A DNA stretch of 64,000 bases from Zhuqueibacter pondensis (GTDB lineage Bacteria > Zhuqueibacterota > Zhuqueibacteria > Zhuqueibacterales > Zhuqueibacteraceae). Below the pieces are notes generated by a model, which saw only the letters and a program-made list of their open reading frames with translations, made no database searches and was not told the origin of the DNA. A program made the position numbers and the translations under genes. Location: positions 16,233 to 80,232 of the forward strand of contig JAPDQK010000024.1 of assembly GCA_034505955.1 (NCBI GenBank). Reading direction: 5' to 3'. The number at the start of each line of letters is the position of its first letter. The first letter of the stretch is position 1. Positions 35,360 through 44,031 of this stretch are shown one piece after another.

Positions 35360-35707
35360 TCATGGTGGATGCCACACCGTGGCATGGAAATTCCTCTGAA
35401 AATAACTTTTGCCGCCGATCCCATCAATCGTAATGATGAATGAGCGCGATTTCAAGGCATCATGAACTTGCTTTTTCTCCTTTTCGCGTCCGATGAAATC
35501 ACCGCGGTGGGGGAGATTATGAAAGACAACTCGAATTGGAGTAGAAATGAGCGAGGCCAATTGAGTCTGGTCCTTTATTGCGCGCGTGGCTGCTTTTCGT
35601 TCACGAAGCCATTCGGGAATACTTTTCTGGCCGAAGATGAGAAAATAGACAAAACCAAGTATGCCTGCCGCTGCCGCGGCGATAGTCAGAATCCCAATCG
35701 CATCCAT
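35360..35707 (-). pseudogene. 5' fragment of a membrane-anchored STAND NTPase (NB-ARC type)
   Basis: An N-terminal transmembrane helix (ILTIAAAAAGILGFVYFLIFG) is followed by a linker and the NB-ARC entry sequence HNLPHRGDFIGREKEKKQVH then SFIITIDGIGG. A full gene would continue through the Walker A lysine (IGGIGKT) and hundreds of residues. Here the frame turns to KSYFQRNFHATVWHPP and stops. The start at 35707 has GGGAGGTGGAC upstream. Thus the 5' end of a STAND signalling or defence NTPase survives while the rest is lost, next to the R2 repeat. Confidence 0.6.
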
Positions 35708-35992
35708 GTCCACCTCCCTGTTGCACGGGTAAGCAACACAGCCAATCCAATATAACACCGGAATTACGCTACAAGCTAAACAACTTTTTGTGCAATGTCA
35801 AGGCAAAGTAAATCTATCACAATTTCCCCCGGCATGGCTTTTGCAAAATATTATCGAAATCTCTGCTGTTTGGTAAACCGCAGGCAATGTCGGTATATTA
35901 AGATGCATTTGAAAATTGGCTCTGAGGCGGTGGGCAAATTTTTAAGACCAAGTTTTTCTTCGGTTATCAACTTTCGTTCCTGGTGAAGATCG

Positions 35993-38101
35993 ATGCAACA
36001 TGAGCGGTACAAAGCCTGTACGCAAACGCAGGACAAATGCCCAATTACAAGAAAAGCGAGAGAGTTTTTCAGATTTGTCATTTGCAGTTTGCCTTTTGCC
36101 ATTTGCTTTTTGTCTTCCCTCGCCTGTCGCCTGTCGCCGCCGCAGGCCCCGCGCTGGGATATGAACCTCAATCTCCCCATCATCAATCGCCACTACTCGA
36201 TGCAAGAGCTGGTAAATGAGCAAGACAATCTCTATGCCGACGCCAGCGGACTCGTGTACTTCCTTTCCGAGTCCGAGCTGGATTCTTTTCGTGTCGGTGA
36301 CCGGCTGGCAATTGAAAGCTTCAACAATTCTTTTGTAACCACGGTTGGGCGATATACGGTCCCCTCACCCGGTGCGATCAGCACGCAAATTTCTTTCCGG
36401 GATATTTATTCCGGAGTTGCCGCTCTCAATGGGCAGAGCGCGCCGATCCCGGGCTTCACGTTTGCCTTGCCATTAGTCGCATTACCCAATTTTGACAACT
36501 ATATTCTGATTGAAAGCGCCGACGGCAGCTTGACGATTTCTCTGCGCAACGGGCTGCCCGTGCCACTCGGCACGCCGTTGCAAGTTGAAATTCGTGATCG
36601 CAAAAATGGCACAAGCATCGCGATCGTGGATTTTGATATTCCAATTCCACCCGGTGGTGAAATGGCGCGCACGGTGAATCTGGCGCAAAAAACCTTCGGC
36701 AACAATCTTTCGCTGCGTTTGTCCGGCCGTTCGCCGGGGAGTGAAGGGAAGTTGATTGAAAGAATCAATCCGGACAGTAAACTCATCATGACGGTGGCAC
36801 TCTCGGATTTGCAGGTGGAGCGCGCAGCGGCGAAGATCGGCCCGCAAATCATCAGCGATGCCGGTGAAATACCATTGGGTGACTCGTTGAAAATCGTCAC
36901 CGCCGATCTCCGAAGCGGTGCACTTTTCATTTCGGCGCAGGGCGATTTCCCGGTGAGCACCTGGCTGGTGCTGACCTTTTGGGATTTTTATAACGCCCAA
37001 AATGTTGTGGTCAAAGATTCTTTTCAGATCGTAGCGCACGGTGCTTCATCGAAAAATTTTGATCTCTCCAGTTACAGCTTTCGGCCGCTGCCGGCGGCAT
37101 TCGGACAACAGAAAATTCGTTTTGCCTGGAAAATTCGCACCACCAACAAGCCGAACGAATTTATCACCCTCGCCAGCAGCGACAATATGCGCGTCACTTT
37201 CAAAAGCAGCAAAATACTTTTTGCGCGCATCAACGGCGGCTTCAATGCCAAAACTATCAATATTGCCCCACAAACCTTCAGGATAAAACTTCCGGAAGGT
37301 TTGGACAGTCTGAGGCTGGCCGAGGCCAGCTTGCGAATGATTCTGCGCAATGGCATCAACTTTCCAGTTCGTGCCGATTTTCAAGTCGAAGGCGTTTCCA
37401 ATCAGGGGAAACCAGTCGGGATGAGCGTGCGGGGTGACATCAAAGCCGGCCAGGTAAACGGAACACCGGTGGAGTCGCAGATTGTATTGAACCGCAACAA
37501 CAGCAACCTCATACAATTTCTCAATGCCCTGCCAAAGTCGATCAATGTCCAGGGTAAAATCACGTTCGGAAACCCTGCGTATACCGGCATCATTCGCGAC
37601 ACCGATGTCGTAAACGGTACATTACGATTCGACACGCCGCTGGCGTTTGTCCTGCCGGCACAACGCGTGGAGTCGGATATCGAGGTCTTGAAAATTGAGG
37701 AGGGCATTCGGTCTCGTCTAAAAGACAATCTGCCTCACGGTAAAATTCTCGCGCGCTTCGCCAATCATCTTCCCATGGCGGCGTCCATCTCGCTCAACCT
37801 CGCGCAACAAGAGGCCGAGGTGTTCACCAAGCCGGATTTGATCATCGGGCCGTTCACGCTGGCCATGCCCGACCTCAATTTGACCACGGGTCGAGTGACC
37901 AGAGAAAAAATCAGCCAGGTCGAACTCACCCTCACCGAGGCCCAATTGGAGCTTTTTCAGAAATCCCCGCTATACACCGGCGTCCTGATCGAGCTTCCTG
38001 GAACAAATGGCAAGCTCGTTCGCATTACAGCAGCGGACTATATCCATGTGCAAGCACTCGCGGTGATTGCTTTCACGATGGACAGCGATGGATCGAAATA
38101 A
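35993..38101 (+). CDS. Large exported lipoprotein, 702 aa, unknown function
   Basis: A lipoprotein-like signal (FVICSLPFAICFLSSLAC) is followed by an all-beta protein with repeated Ig-like or beta-sandwich modules. No known domain is recognised. The repeated pattern of SDLQVERAAAKIG, FKSSKILFARINGGF and KISQVELTLTEAQLEL hints at long tandem beta domains, as in secretion-associated outer-membrane-linked proteins of the FCB group. The start is uncertain because the signal peptide is encoded by a microrepeat (about 36078-36115, words TTTGCCATTTGC). It is 33 bp upstream of a barrel protein gene, so the pair probably works together in the outer membrane. Confidence 0.7.
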   Translation: MQHERYKACTQTQDKCPITRKAREFFRFVICSLPFAICFLSSLACRLSPPQAPRWDMNLNLPIINRHYSMQELVNEQDNLYADASGLVYFLSESELDSFRVGDRLAIESFNNSFVTTVGRYTVPSPGAISTQISFRDIYSGVAALNGQSAPIPGFTFALPLVALPNFDNYILIESADGSLTISLRNGLPVPLGTPLQVEIRDRKNGTSIAIVDFDIPIPPGGEMARTVNLAQKTFGNNLSLRLSGRSPGSEGKLIERINPDSKLIMTVALSDLQVERAAAKIGPQIISDAGEIPLGDSLKIVTADLRSGALFISAQGDFPVSTWLVLTFWDFYNAQNVVVKDSFQIVAHGASSKNFDLSSYSFRPLPAAFGQQKIRFAWKIRTTNKPNEFITLASSDNMRVTFKSSKILFARINGGFNAKTINIAPQTFRIKLPEGLDSLRLAEASLRMILRNGINFPVRADFQVEGVSNQGKPVGMSVRGDIKAGQVNGTPVESQIVLNRNNSNLIQFLNALPKSINVQGKITFGNPAYTGIIRDTDVVNGTLRFDTPLAFVLPAQRVESDIEVLKIEEGIRSRLKDNLPHGKILARFANHLPMAASISLNLAQQEAEVFTKPDLIIGPFTLAMPDLNLTTGRVTREKISQVELTLTEAQLELFQKSPLYTGVLIELPGTNGKLVRITAADYIHVQALAVIAFTMDSDGSK

Positions 38102-38134
38102 CTGACTGGTTTACCGAAAACAGGGCACGACATC

Positions 38135-39406
38135 ATGAACTTGCACCAACTGTTCTTCGGCTCATGGGGAGTTGCATTGTGGATTTACAGTGCAGCAGCG
38201 TTCTGTCAAACCAGCCATGCCAACACACCCGTTTTTGGATTATCCGGCTCATTTACTGCACTGACGGACGCCGGCCGCTGGAATCCCGCCAACCTGGGCC
38301 TGCGCCGGACACTGAGCTACTCCTTATATCTCGCCTCTTTTAGCGCCGGCGTTTATAACAATGCCTTCAGCAAAACAGATTACGATCTCTATAACGGCGC
38401 ATATCTCACGTCCGGGCATAAAACTGAGATCTTGAAGCAAATTCCGGCAGAAGGTTGGCGTTTCAATGCCGGCGGTGCCATGGACTTGGTTGGTTTTTCT
38501 CATCGGAATTATGCCCTGGCTGTAGGAATCGATGTTGCTGCGGATGCCCGGCTTGCACGTGACTTTTTGGATCTGCTGTTGAATGGCAACAAGCTGAATC
38601 GGCGTTATGATTTTTCAGGAACTGCAGGTGCCGGCATGGCGATGTTAACCATCGGGTTTTCACACGGCAAATCGATTCGCCTTCCCGTTTTTTTGAAGCC
38701 ACATCTCAGGAAACTCGCTGTGGGTGTCACGATAAAATACCTTCGTGGTTTGCAAATGGCTGAAGTCTTGAACGCGGGCGGAAGTATGATCACGACATTC
38801 GATGGGATCTCCGGTAATGCCCAAGCCCGGGTGCGGCGGGCGAATGGCGGCAACGGCCTGGCTTTGGATTTCGGTGTTGCGTCCATCGTCAACAAGAATT
38901 TATCACTCGGCTTGACGTTGCGAAATTTCCCCGCGATCATCCACTGGGGTAGCGGTACGAAAGAAAATGCCTATGGCGTAACGGCAGATTCGTTGACCGC
39001 GGCGCAGTTGGCCTCCACAAACGAGGATTCGGTCATTCAACAACACTCCCGGGAGCGAGGCATTGCCGGTTTTTTCAACTCGCTGCCAGTGGTGATTCAC
39101 CTCCGTGCGGTTTATCAACAGGGACAAATGTTGCTCAGTGGCGAGCTGGTGCAGGGATTCGAAAATCATCTGAATGCCTCAACGACTCCGGAGTTGCGAA
39201 TGGGCATGGAAGGTTATTTTATTGATTATCTGTTGCCACGTTTTGGCTTCAGTCTTGGTGGGAAATGCGGAATCCGCGTGGCACTGGGCTTGGGCTTTAC
39301 TACAGGATCATTTCGCGCCGACATCGCTGCCGGCACATGGGGCGGACTATTGCCGGCCCACAGCAAGGGAATTGGTTTCGCGTTTGGAATGAACATGAGG
39401 CTGTAA
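38135..39406 (+). CDS. Outer-membrane barrel protein (DUF5723-like), 423 aa
   Basis: A signal peptide (GSWGVALWIYSAAAF, cleaved near FCQ) precedes NTPVFGLSGSFTALTDAGRW then NPANLGL, a pattern typical of DUF5723/PorV-like long barrels of FCB bacteria. Alternating strands continue to the C-terminus with GIGFAFGMNMRL. The protein likely forms an outer-membrane barrel. It is cotranscribed with the lipoprotein upstream. Role unknown; by analogy it may take part in secretion or surface assembly. Confidence 0.75.
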   Translation: MNLHQLFFGSWGVALWIYSAAAFCQTSHANTPVFGLSGSFTALTDAGRWNPANLGLRRTLSYSLYLASFSAGVYNNAFSKTDYDLYNGAYLTSGHKTEILKQIPAEGWRFNAGGAMDLVGFSHRNYALAVGIDVAADARLARDFLDLLLNGNKLNRRYDFSGTAGAGMAMLTIGFSHGKSIRLPVFLKPHLRKLAVGVTIKYLRGLQMAEVLNAGGSMITTFDGISGNAQARVRRANGGNGLALDFGVASIVNKNLSLGLTLRNFPAIIHWGSGTKENAYGVTADSLTAAQLASTNEDSVIQQHSRERGIAGFFNSLPVVIHLRAVYQQGQMLLSGELVQGFENHLNASTTPELRMGMEGYFIDYLLPRFGFSLGGKCGIRVALGLGFTTGSFRADIAAGTWGGLLPAHSKGIGFAFGMNMRL

Positions 39407-39645
39407 TCACGCAAGTCCTTCCGGCTGTTGCATACCTCCGTCAAAAATCCTTTCAGAAACAACGATCACCCTGGATCTCGATCGAAGGCATTGGAATGAT
39501 CATGGGGAAAAGCATGACTTCGTCAGATTGATAAATGTAACGGAATGCCAAATATCATCTTGCTTTTCAGCGGATTCTTTGATAAGTTTATAAAACCAAA
39601 AGTTGACTGGAACAAATCATTTTTTGCAAGAGGACAACACGCATC

Positions 39646-40914
39646 ATGCTGGATTTGAAATTCATCCGTGAAAACTTTGCGGAAGTAGAGGAGGGGGTGC
39701 GCAAAAAGGGAGCAGCAATCGATCTTTCGGCATTTCCGGTTCTCGATGAAAAGCGGCGCGAGATGCTCAAACAGGTCGAAGAGCTGAAAGCGCTGCGGAA
39801 TCGCGTCTCCGAGGAGATCGGCCAGGCCAGGAGAAAAGGCGTCGAGGCCTCGGCCAAAATTGCCGAGATGAAAGAAGTCGGTGAGCGCATCAAAAGCTTG
39901 GACAATGAACTCAAGGCGGTCGAGGATCAACTCTACCAGTTACAAATTCGCATTCCCAACCTGCCGCACGCGAGTGTGCCGGTCGGCAAAAGCGCTGAAG
40001 ATAATGTCGTCATCAAGAACTGGGGTGAAATTCCGATATTCGAATTTACACCCAAGCCACATTGGGAGTTGAATGAGCAGCTGAAAATTATCGACTTCGA
40101 GGGCGGCGCAAAAGTCGCGGGTTCCTTCTTCGTCAATTTCACAGGCAAAGGTGCAAAATTGGCACGTGCGCTGATCAACTTCATGCTCGATCTGCATGTC
40201 GAAAAGCATGGCTATACAGAGGTGTGGCCGCCGGTCGTGGTCAATCGGCAGGCCATGTTCGGCACCGGCCAGTTGCCGAAGCTGGAAGAGGATATGTATC
40301 GCGTCGAAGCGGATGATCTGTTTTTGATTCCGACTGCTGAAGTGCCAGTCACCAATTTGCTTGCCAATACGACGCTGCGCGGTGAGGATTTGCCGATTTA
40401 TTACACCGCTTACACGCCCTGCTTCCGCCGCGAGGCCGGTGCTTATGGCAAGGACACCAAGGGGCTGATGCGCCTGCATCAATTCGACAAGGTGGAAATG
40501 GTGAAGTTTGTCAAACCAGAGACCAGCTACGAGGAACACGAGAAGCTGCTGCAAAACGCCGAGGAGGTTTTGCAGTTGCTCGGCTTGCCCTATCGCGTTG
40601 CACTTTTGTGCAGCGGCGATATGAGCTTTGCGGCAGCCAAGTGCTATGACCTCGAGGTGTGGGCGCCCGGTGTGAAAAAGTGGCTGGAAGTTTCGTCGTG
40701 CTCGAACTTCGAGGATTTTCAGGCGCGCCGTGCCAACATCCGCTTCCGTCCGCAAGGGGGCGGCAAATTGGAATATGTCCACACCCTCAATGCCTCGGGA
40801 GTGGCACTGCCGCGCACGATTATCGGCATCATGGAAAACTATCAAACTGACGAAGGCACGGTGATGGTGCCGGAAGTGTTGCGGAAATATGTGGGATGTG
40901 AGATCATCAAATGA
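39646..40914 (+). CDS. serS: Seryl-tRNA synthetase
   Basis: Class II aminoacyl-tRNA synthetase of 422 residues charging tRNA-Ser. The N-terminal coiled-coil arm (residues about 30-105, EELKALRNRVSEEIGQARRK) is followed by the catalytic core: motif 2 TPCFRREAGAYGKDTKGLMR LHQF and motif 3 LNASGVALPRTIIGIMENYQ. Length and motifs are standard. It has an AAGAGGACAACACGC ribosome region. No neighbour is functionally linked. Confidence 0.97.
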   Translation: MLDLKFIRENFAEVEEGVRKKGAAIDLSAFPVLDEKRREMLKQVEELKALRNRVSEEIGQARRKGVEASAKIAEMKEVGERIKSLDNELKAVEDQLYQLQIRIPNLPHASVPVGKSAEDNVVIKNWGEIPIFEFTPKPHWELNEQLKIIDFEGGAKVAGSFFVNFTGKGAKLARALINFMLDLHVEKHGYTEVWPPVVVNRQAMFGTGQLPKLEEDMYRVEADDLFLIPTAEVPVTNLLANTTLRGEDLPIYYTAYTPCFRREAGAYGKDTKGLMRLHQFDKVEMVKFVKPETSYEEHEKLLQNAEEVLQLLGLPYRVALLCSGDMSFAAAKCYDLEVWAPGVKKWLEVSSCSNFEDFQARRANIRFRPQGGGKLEYVHTLNASGVALPRTIIGIMENYQTDEGTVMVPEVLRKYVGCEIIK

Positions 40915-41160
40915 TTCTTGAGCCTGGATGCTGAGGTTCAGATCAAGTTGGGGGAAAGGAACTTGTCACCTGAATTTTACAGCATTCTTCGCACACCTTC
41001 GCTGCTACCCATTGGGTAACGAGTCACCTTCAGGCTGCGCTGAGTTTCAGTTTTGATTCTACGCCTGCTCCTGCGGGCCGCAGGACAGGAATTTTAATCG
41101 CATGCGGGACCAAGTACGCCAAACCCAAAAGCACAAATGGTCATGGTCATTGAATAACCC
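40915..41160. repeat. Intergenic microrepeat stretch
   Basis: A 246-bp gap containing TGAGCCTGGATGCTGAGG (a relative of the CTGGATGCTTGATCC tract at 17998), AACGAGTCACCTTCAGGCTG and CTGCTCCTGCGGGCCGCAGG. No gene is seen in either strand. Confidence 0.45.
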
Positions 41161-41943
41161 ATGTCTACCGATGCTTTGTTCCCCCTCCGCCAGCAAATCT
41201 GCGAGGTGGGTCGGAGAATGTACGAAAAAAGTTTTGTGGCCGCCAACGACGGCAATATCAGCGTTCGTATCGATTCGGATCGCGTGCTGACCACGCCGAC
41301 CGGCGTGAGCAAAGGTTTCATGACGCCTGAGAGCATGGTCATCGTTGACCTCGAGGGACGACCGCTTTCTACGGGCAAGCCGTCGAGTGAAATTCTCTTG
41401 CATCTTTTCATCTACCGAGAGCGGCCCGAGGTGCAGGCAGTGGTGCATGCGCATCCAATTTATGCCACCGGCTTCGCCACCGCCGGTTTGTCGCTGCAAG
41501 AGTGCGTTGCAGCAGAAATCATTGTCACTCTTGGTTCAATTCCTCTGGCACCGTATGGTACACCCTCCACACCCAGGCTGCCGGAAGCACTCCGGCCATA
41601 TATTCATCGCCACGATGCGTTCCTGCTCGCCAATCACGGCGCTGTGACGGTGGGTAAGGATTTATGGGATGCCTATTACAAACTGGAGCGTCTCGAACAT
41701 TATGCCCACATCATTTTTATTTCCCGGCAACTGGGCGGCGAGAAAGTTCTCCCCAAAAAAGAAGTTCAGGAACTATTCCATCTCCGCGGCAAATATGGCC
41801 AAACCGGCTTGAATCCGGGTTGCTCGACTTGCCAGGACGAGTGCATCGGCGCCGCGTGTTTGAACTATGCACACAAATATGACCCTGACAGCGAAAATTA
41901 TATCGCTGCGGTCGTTGCGCGCATAATGCCACGGGTGCAATAA
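41161..41943 (+). CDS. Class II aldolase/adducin-family protein with C-terminal helix
   Basis: Metal-dependent aldolase of 260 residues, L-fuculose-phosphate aldolase type. The fold markers are FVAANDGNISVRIDSDRVLT then TPTGVSKGFMTPESMV, the metal histidines VVHAHPIYATGFATAG, and HDAFLLANHGAVTVG. After the domain a cysteine cluster (CSTCQDECIGAAC) is followed by a short amphipathic helix (SENYIAAVVARIMPRVQ). Class II aldolases with such tails are cargo of fucose/rhamnose microcompartments, and a PduL/aldehyde dehydrogenase pair lies 7 kb away. Cargo status is inference. The ribosome site is weak. Confidence 0.85.
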   Translation: MSTDALFPLRQQICEVGRRMYEKSFVAANDGNISVRIDSDRVLTTPTGVSKGFMTPESMVIVDLEGRPLSTGKPSSEILLHLFIYRERPEVQAVVHAHPIYATGFATAGLSLQECVAAEIIVTLGSIPLAPYGTPSTPRLPEALRPYIHRHDAFLLANHGAVTVGKDLWDAYYKLERLEHYAHIIFISRQLGGEKVLPKKEVQELFHLRGKYGQTGLNPGCSTCQDECIGAACLNYAHKYDPDSENYIAAVVARIMPRVQ

Positions 41944-41983
41944 AACAATGCAGTAAACTCATCACGACGGTTGGGAGGGGAAG

Positions 41984-43699
41984 ATGTCTGCTGAGCTCAA
42001 AAAAAGAATTTTCATCACACTTGCGCTCCTTCTGGCTGTTCGCATCTTGCATTTGCTTCCCATTCCGGGAATCAATCTGGCCGCAATTTTCGCAGGTTTC
42101 CAAAACGATTCTCCGTTGTCAATTTTGACCACCGGCGTCTTTTCTCGGGCGACCATTGGTACCTTGGGTCTCATGCCGTATCTGAGCGCTTCCCTCATTG
42201 CCACTGTCATCCTTTATTTTCGCCGCTTTCGCCATGGCATTGATGATCGTGATGTTCCTGTCGAACTTTATACTTTGGGTCTCGCCAGTGTGTTAACGCT
42301 GTTGCAGAGCTATGGGATTGCGATTTTTTGGGAGAATTTCCACCCGCTGACGTACGGATTAATGGTTGTACCGGAGCCGGGCTGGGGCTTTCGTCTCGTG
42401 ACCATGCTTTCTCTTACCGCTGGAACTTTTTTGATGATATGGTTTGCAAATCTCATCTCACAGAAAGGCATTGGCAATGGTGTGTGTCTGATCGTTTTGG
42501 GGGAGCTTCTCCATCAGCTTTCGCCAGCGCTGCATGATTTGTGGCCGAAATTACAATCCCACGACTTCATGCCTCCACGGATCCTTCTGTTTATTCTTCT
42601 CGTGGCTGCTTTATCGGTGGCGGTGCTCACCCTCATTGCCGCCAAGTGGCAGGCACCGATCCGCGGCACGGAATTGACTAATGCCACAGCGCCTGTTCAT
42701 TTGCGAATCAATGGCGTGGGAGTTGTCGGCATCATCATAGCGCAAAGCCTGCTTTTCCTGCCGCTTTCTTTGGCGGTCATTTTACCGGCGGGCTCTCCCG
42801 GGCAATTATTTTTACAAAAAGCAGGCGCACACGGAGCGCTGTACTGGTTCACATTCGCAATCATGACCTTTCTTGCCACTTATTTCTGGACCGCCTGGGC
42901 ATATCGTCCCCAAGGACTCCAATTTATTCTCAAAAAATTTTACCAAACCTCTGCCGGGCCGGTTCTGAATGAAGATGAATATGAACGAAAGCTGGCGGTG
43001 GTGACGTTGCTCTGGGCACTCGGACTTCCTTTCATTTGTGGTCTCTTGGTCTGGTTGATGCCGGGATCGCCGGATAATGTCCTGCTGCCTGCCTTTCTTT
43101 TTCCGATTGCGGCGATCGCGTTGGATCTTTTTCGGCAATTCAAAACTCATCAGCGCATGGCGGCTGCCTTTGTGGAAGATCGGAATGAGAGCGTTTGTGA
43201 AAATTGTGGGGCCGGCGCAAGCTCGCAAGATCAATTCTGCATGGCCTGTGGCGTTGCTTTCGAGGAAAACCCAACTTGTGACATACATCCTGCAACGGCA
43301 GCGATTGCGTTGTGTGTTGTTTGCAAAAAAAGGCTTTGTGCAGACTGCAGCTTCGTCAAGCATGGTCGTTATGTTTGTGAAGAGCACCGCAAGGTCGAAT
43401 TGATCGAAGGATGGGCCACGGCATTAGCAACCTCGACTCGCCTGGAAGCCGAGCTGCAGCAACAGCATCTGGAACGCCTCGGCATTCCTGCCGTGGTGCT
43501 ATCGAATACGATCGAACCACAAATCGGAACGTTCGGGCTTTTCGAAATCAATCCGGTGACGCCGTTGGTGCTGTACCGCGAGCTCGGCTCCGGACGAATT
43601 CGTCTGCTGGTACCTGCCCGGGAATTAGTGCACGCACAGAGCTGTCTTTTCACGACCCAGCAGGAAATTGAGGCGCCTCAGGGTTTGTCGTCTCAGTGA
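41984..43699 (+). CDS. SecY-like membrane protein fused to zinc fingers and DUF2007
   Basis: A 571-residue fusion. Residues about 1-390 form ten transmembrane helices with SecY signatures: ELKKRIFITLALLLAVRILH then LLPIPGI; GLMPYLSASLIATVILYF; ISQKGIGNGVCLIVLGE; and APVHLRINGVGVVGIIIAQS. Residues 405-423 are a zinc ribbon (CENCGAGASSQDQFCMACG). Residues about 430-470 are a B-box-like cysteine/histidine cluster (CDIHPATAAIALCVVCKKRL then CADC, CEEH). Residues about 485-560 resemble DUF2007 (RLEAELQQQHLERLGIPAVV, then LLVPARELVHAQSCL). It is a divergent paralogue, not a normal SecY. Its start has TTGGGAGGGGAAG upstream. No secretion gene is adjacent. Confidence 0.8.
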   Translation: MSAELKKRIFITLALLLAVRILHLLPIPGINLAAIFAGFQNDSPLSILTTGVFSRATIGTLGLMPYLSASLIATVILYFRRFRHGIDDRDVPVELYTLGLASVLTLLQSYGIAIFWENFHPLTYGLMVVPEPGWGFRLVTMLSLTAGTFLMIWFANLISQKGIGNGVCLIVLGELLHQLSPALHDLWPKLQSHDFMPPRILLFILLVAALSVAVLTLIAAKWQAPIRGTELTNATAPVHLRINGVGVVGIIIAQSLLFLPLSLAVILPAGSPGQLFLQKAGAHGALYWFTFAIMTFLATYFWTAWAYRPQGLQFILKKFYQTSAGPVLNEDEYERKLAVVTLLWALGLPFICGLLVWLMPGSPDNVLLPAFLFPIAAIALDLFRQFKTHQRMAAAFVEDRNESVCENCGAGASSQDQFCMACGVAFEENPTCDIHPATAAIALCVVCKKRLCADCSFVKHGRYVCEEHRKVELIEGWATALATSTRLEAELQQQHLERLGIPAVVLSNTIEPQIGTFGLFEINPVTPLVLYRELGSGRIRLLVPARELVHAQSCLFTTQQEIEAPQGLSSQ

Positions 43700-43797
43700 C
43701 CAGGGGAAAAGTGCAAGCCTCCTCCTAGCGGTCTTGCTTGCAGTCAGGCAGCGTAAGGGTAACTGCGCTGCGTTTCTCTCCATGTGTGAGGTATTAC
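43691..43797. repeat. R1 palindromic repeat, copy 2
   Basis: Begins TCTCAGTGAC, which includes the stop codon of the SecY-like gene, and contains GCAAGCCTCC, CTTGCTTGCAGTCAGGCAG, ACTGCGCTGCGTTTCTCTC and the closing GAGGTATTAC. It is a diverged R1 copy with an extra insert. Confidence 0.65.
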
Positions 43798-43878
43798 GCA
43801 GGGTTAGTTTTTACTTGACATTCACGCCGATCCGTGCTACTATATCTCAAGGATGAAAACAACACCCATCTCGGGTAT

Positions 43879-43965
43879 CGCCTCAGTGACGTGGGGGAGT
43901 AGCGCAAGCATCTTGCTTGCAGTCAGGATGACTGCGCTACGTTTCCCCCTGCGCGTAAGGCATTA
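43879..43965. repeat. R1 palindromic repeat, copy 3
   Basis: GCCTCAGTGACGTGGGGGAG, TAGCGCAAGCATCTTGCTTG, ATGACTGCGCTACGTTTCCC, and closing AAGGCATTAC. It is very close to copy 1 at 11726 in the arms but differs in loop and linker. It lies 66 bp upstream of the next gene. Confidence 0.7.
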
Positions 43966-44031
43966 CCATCTCGGAGCCAGGATGGTGGAGTGAGTACCGG
44001 ACCAAAAAAATTCGACCAATCATTTACGAAC

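Noticed and set aside
41059..41499. Minus-strand frame of 146 codons
   Set aside because: Antisense to the class II aldolase, whose plus-strand frame carries the metal histidines.
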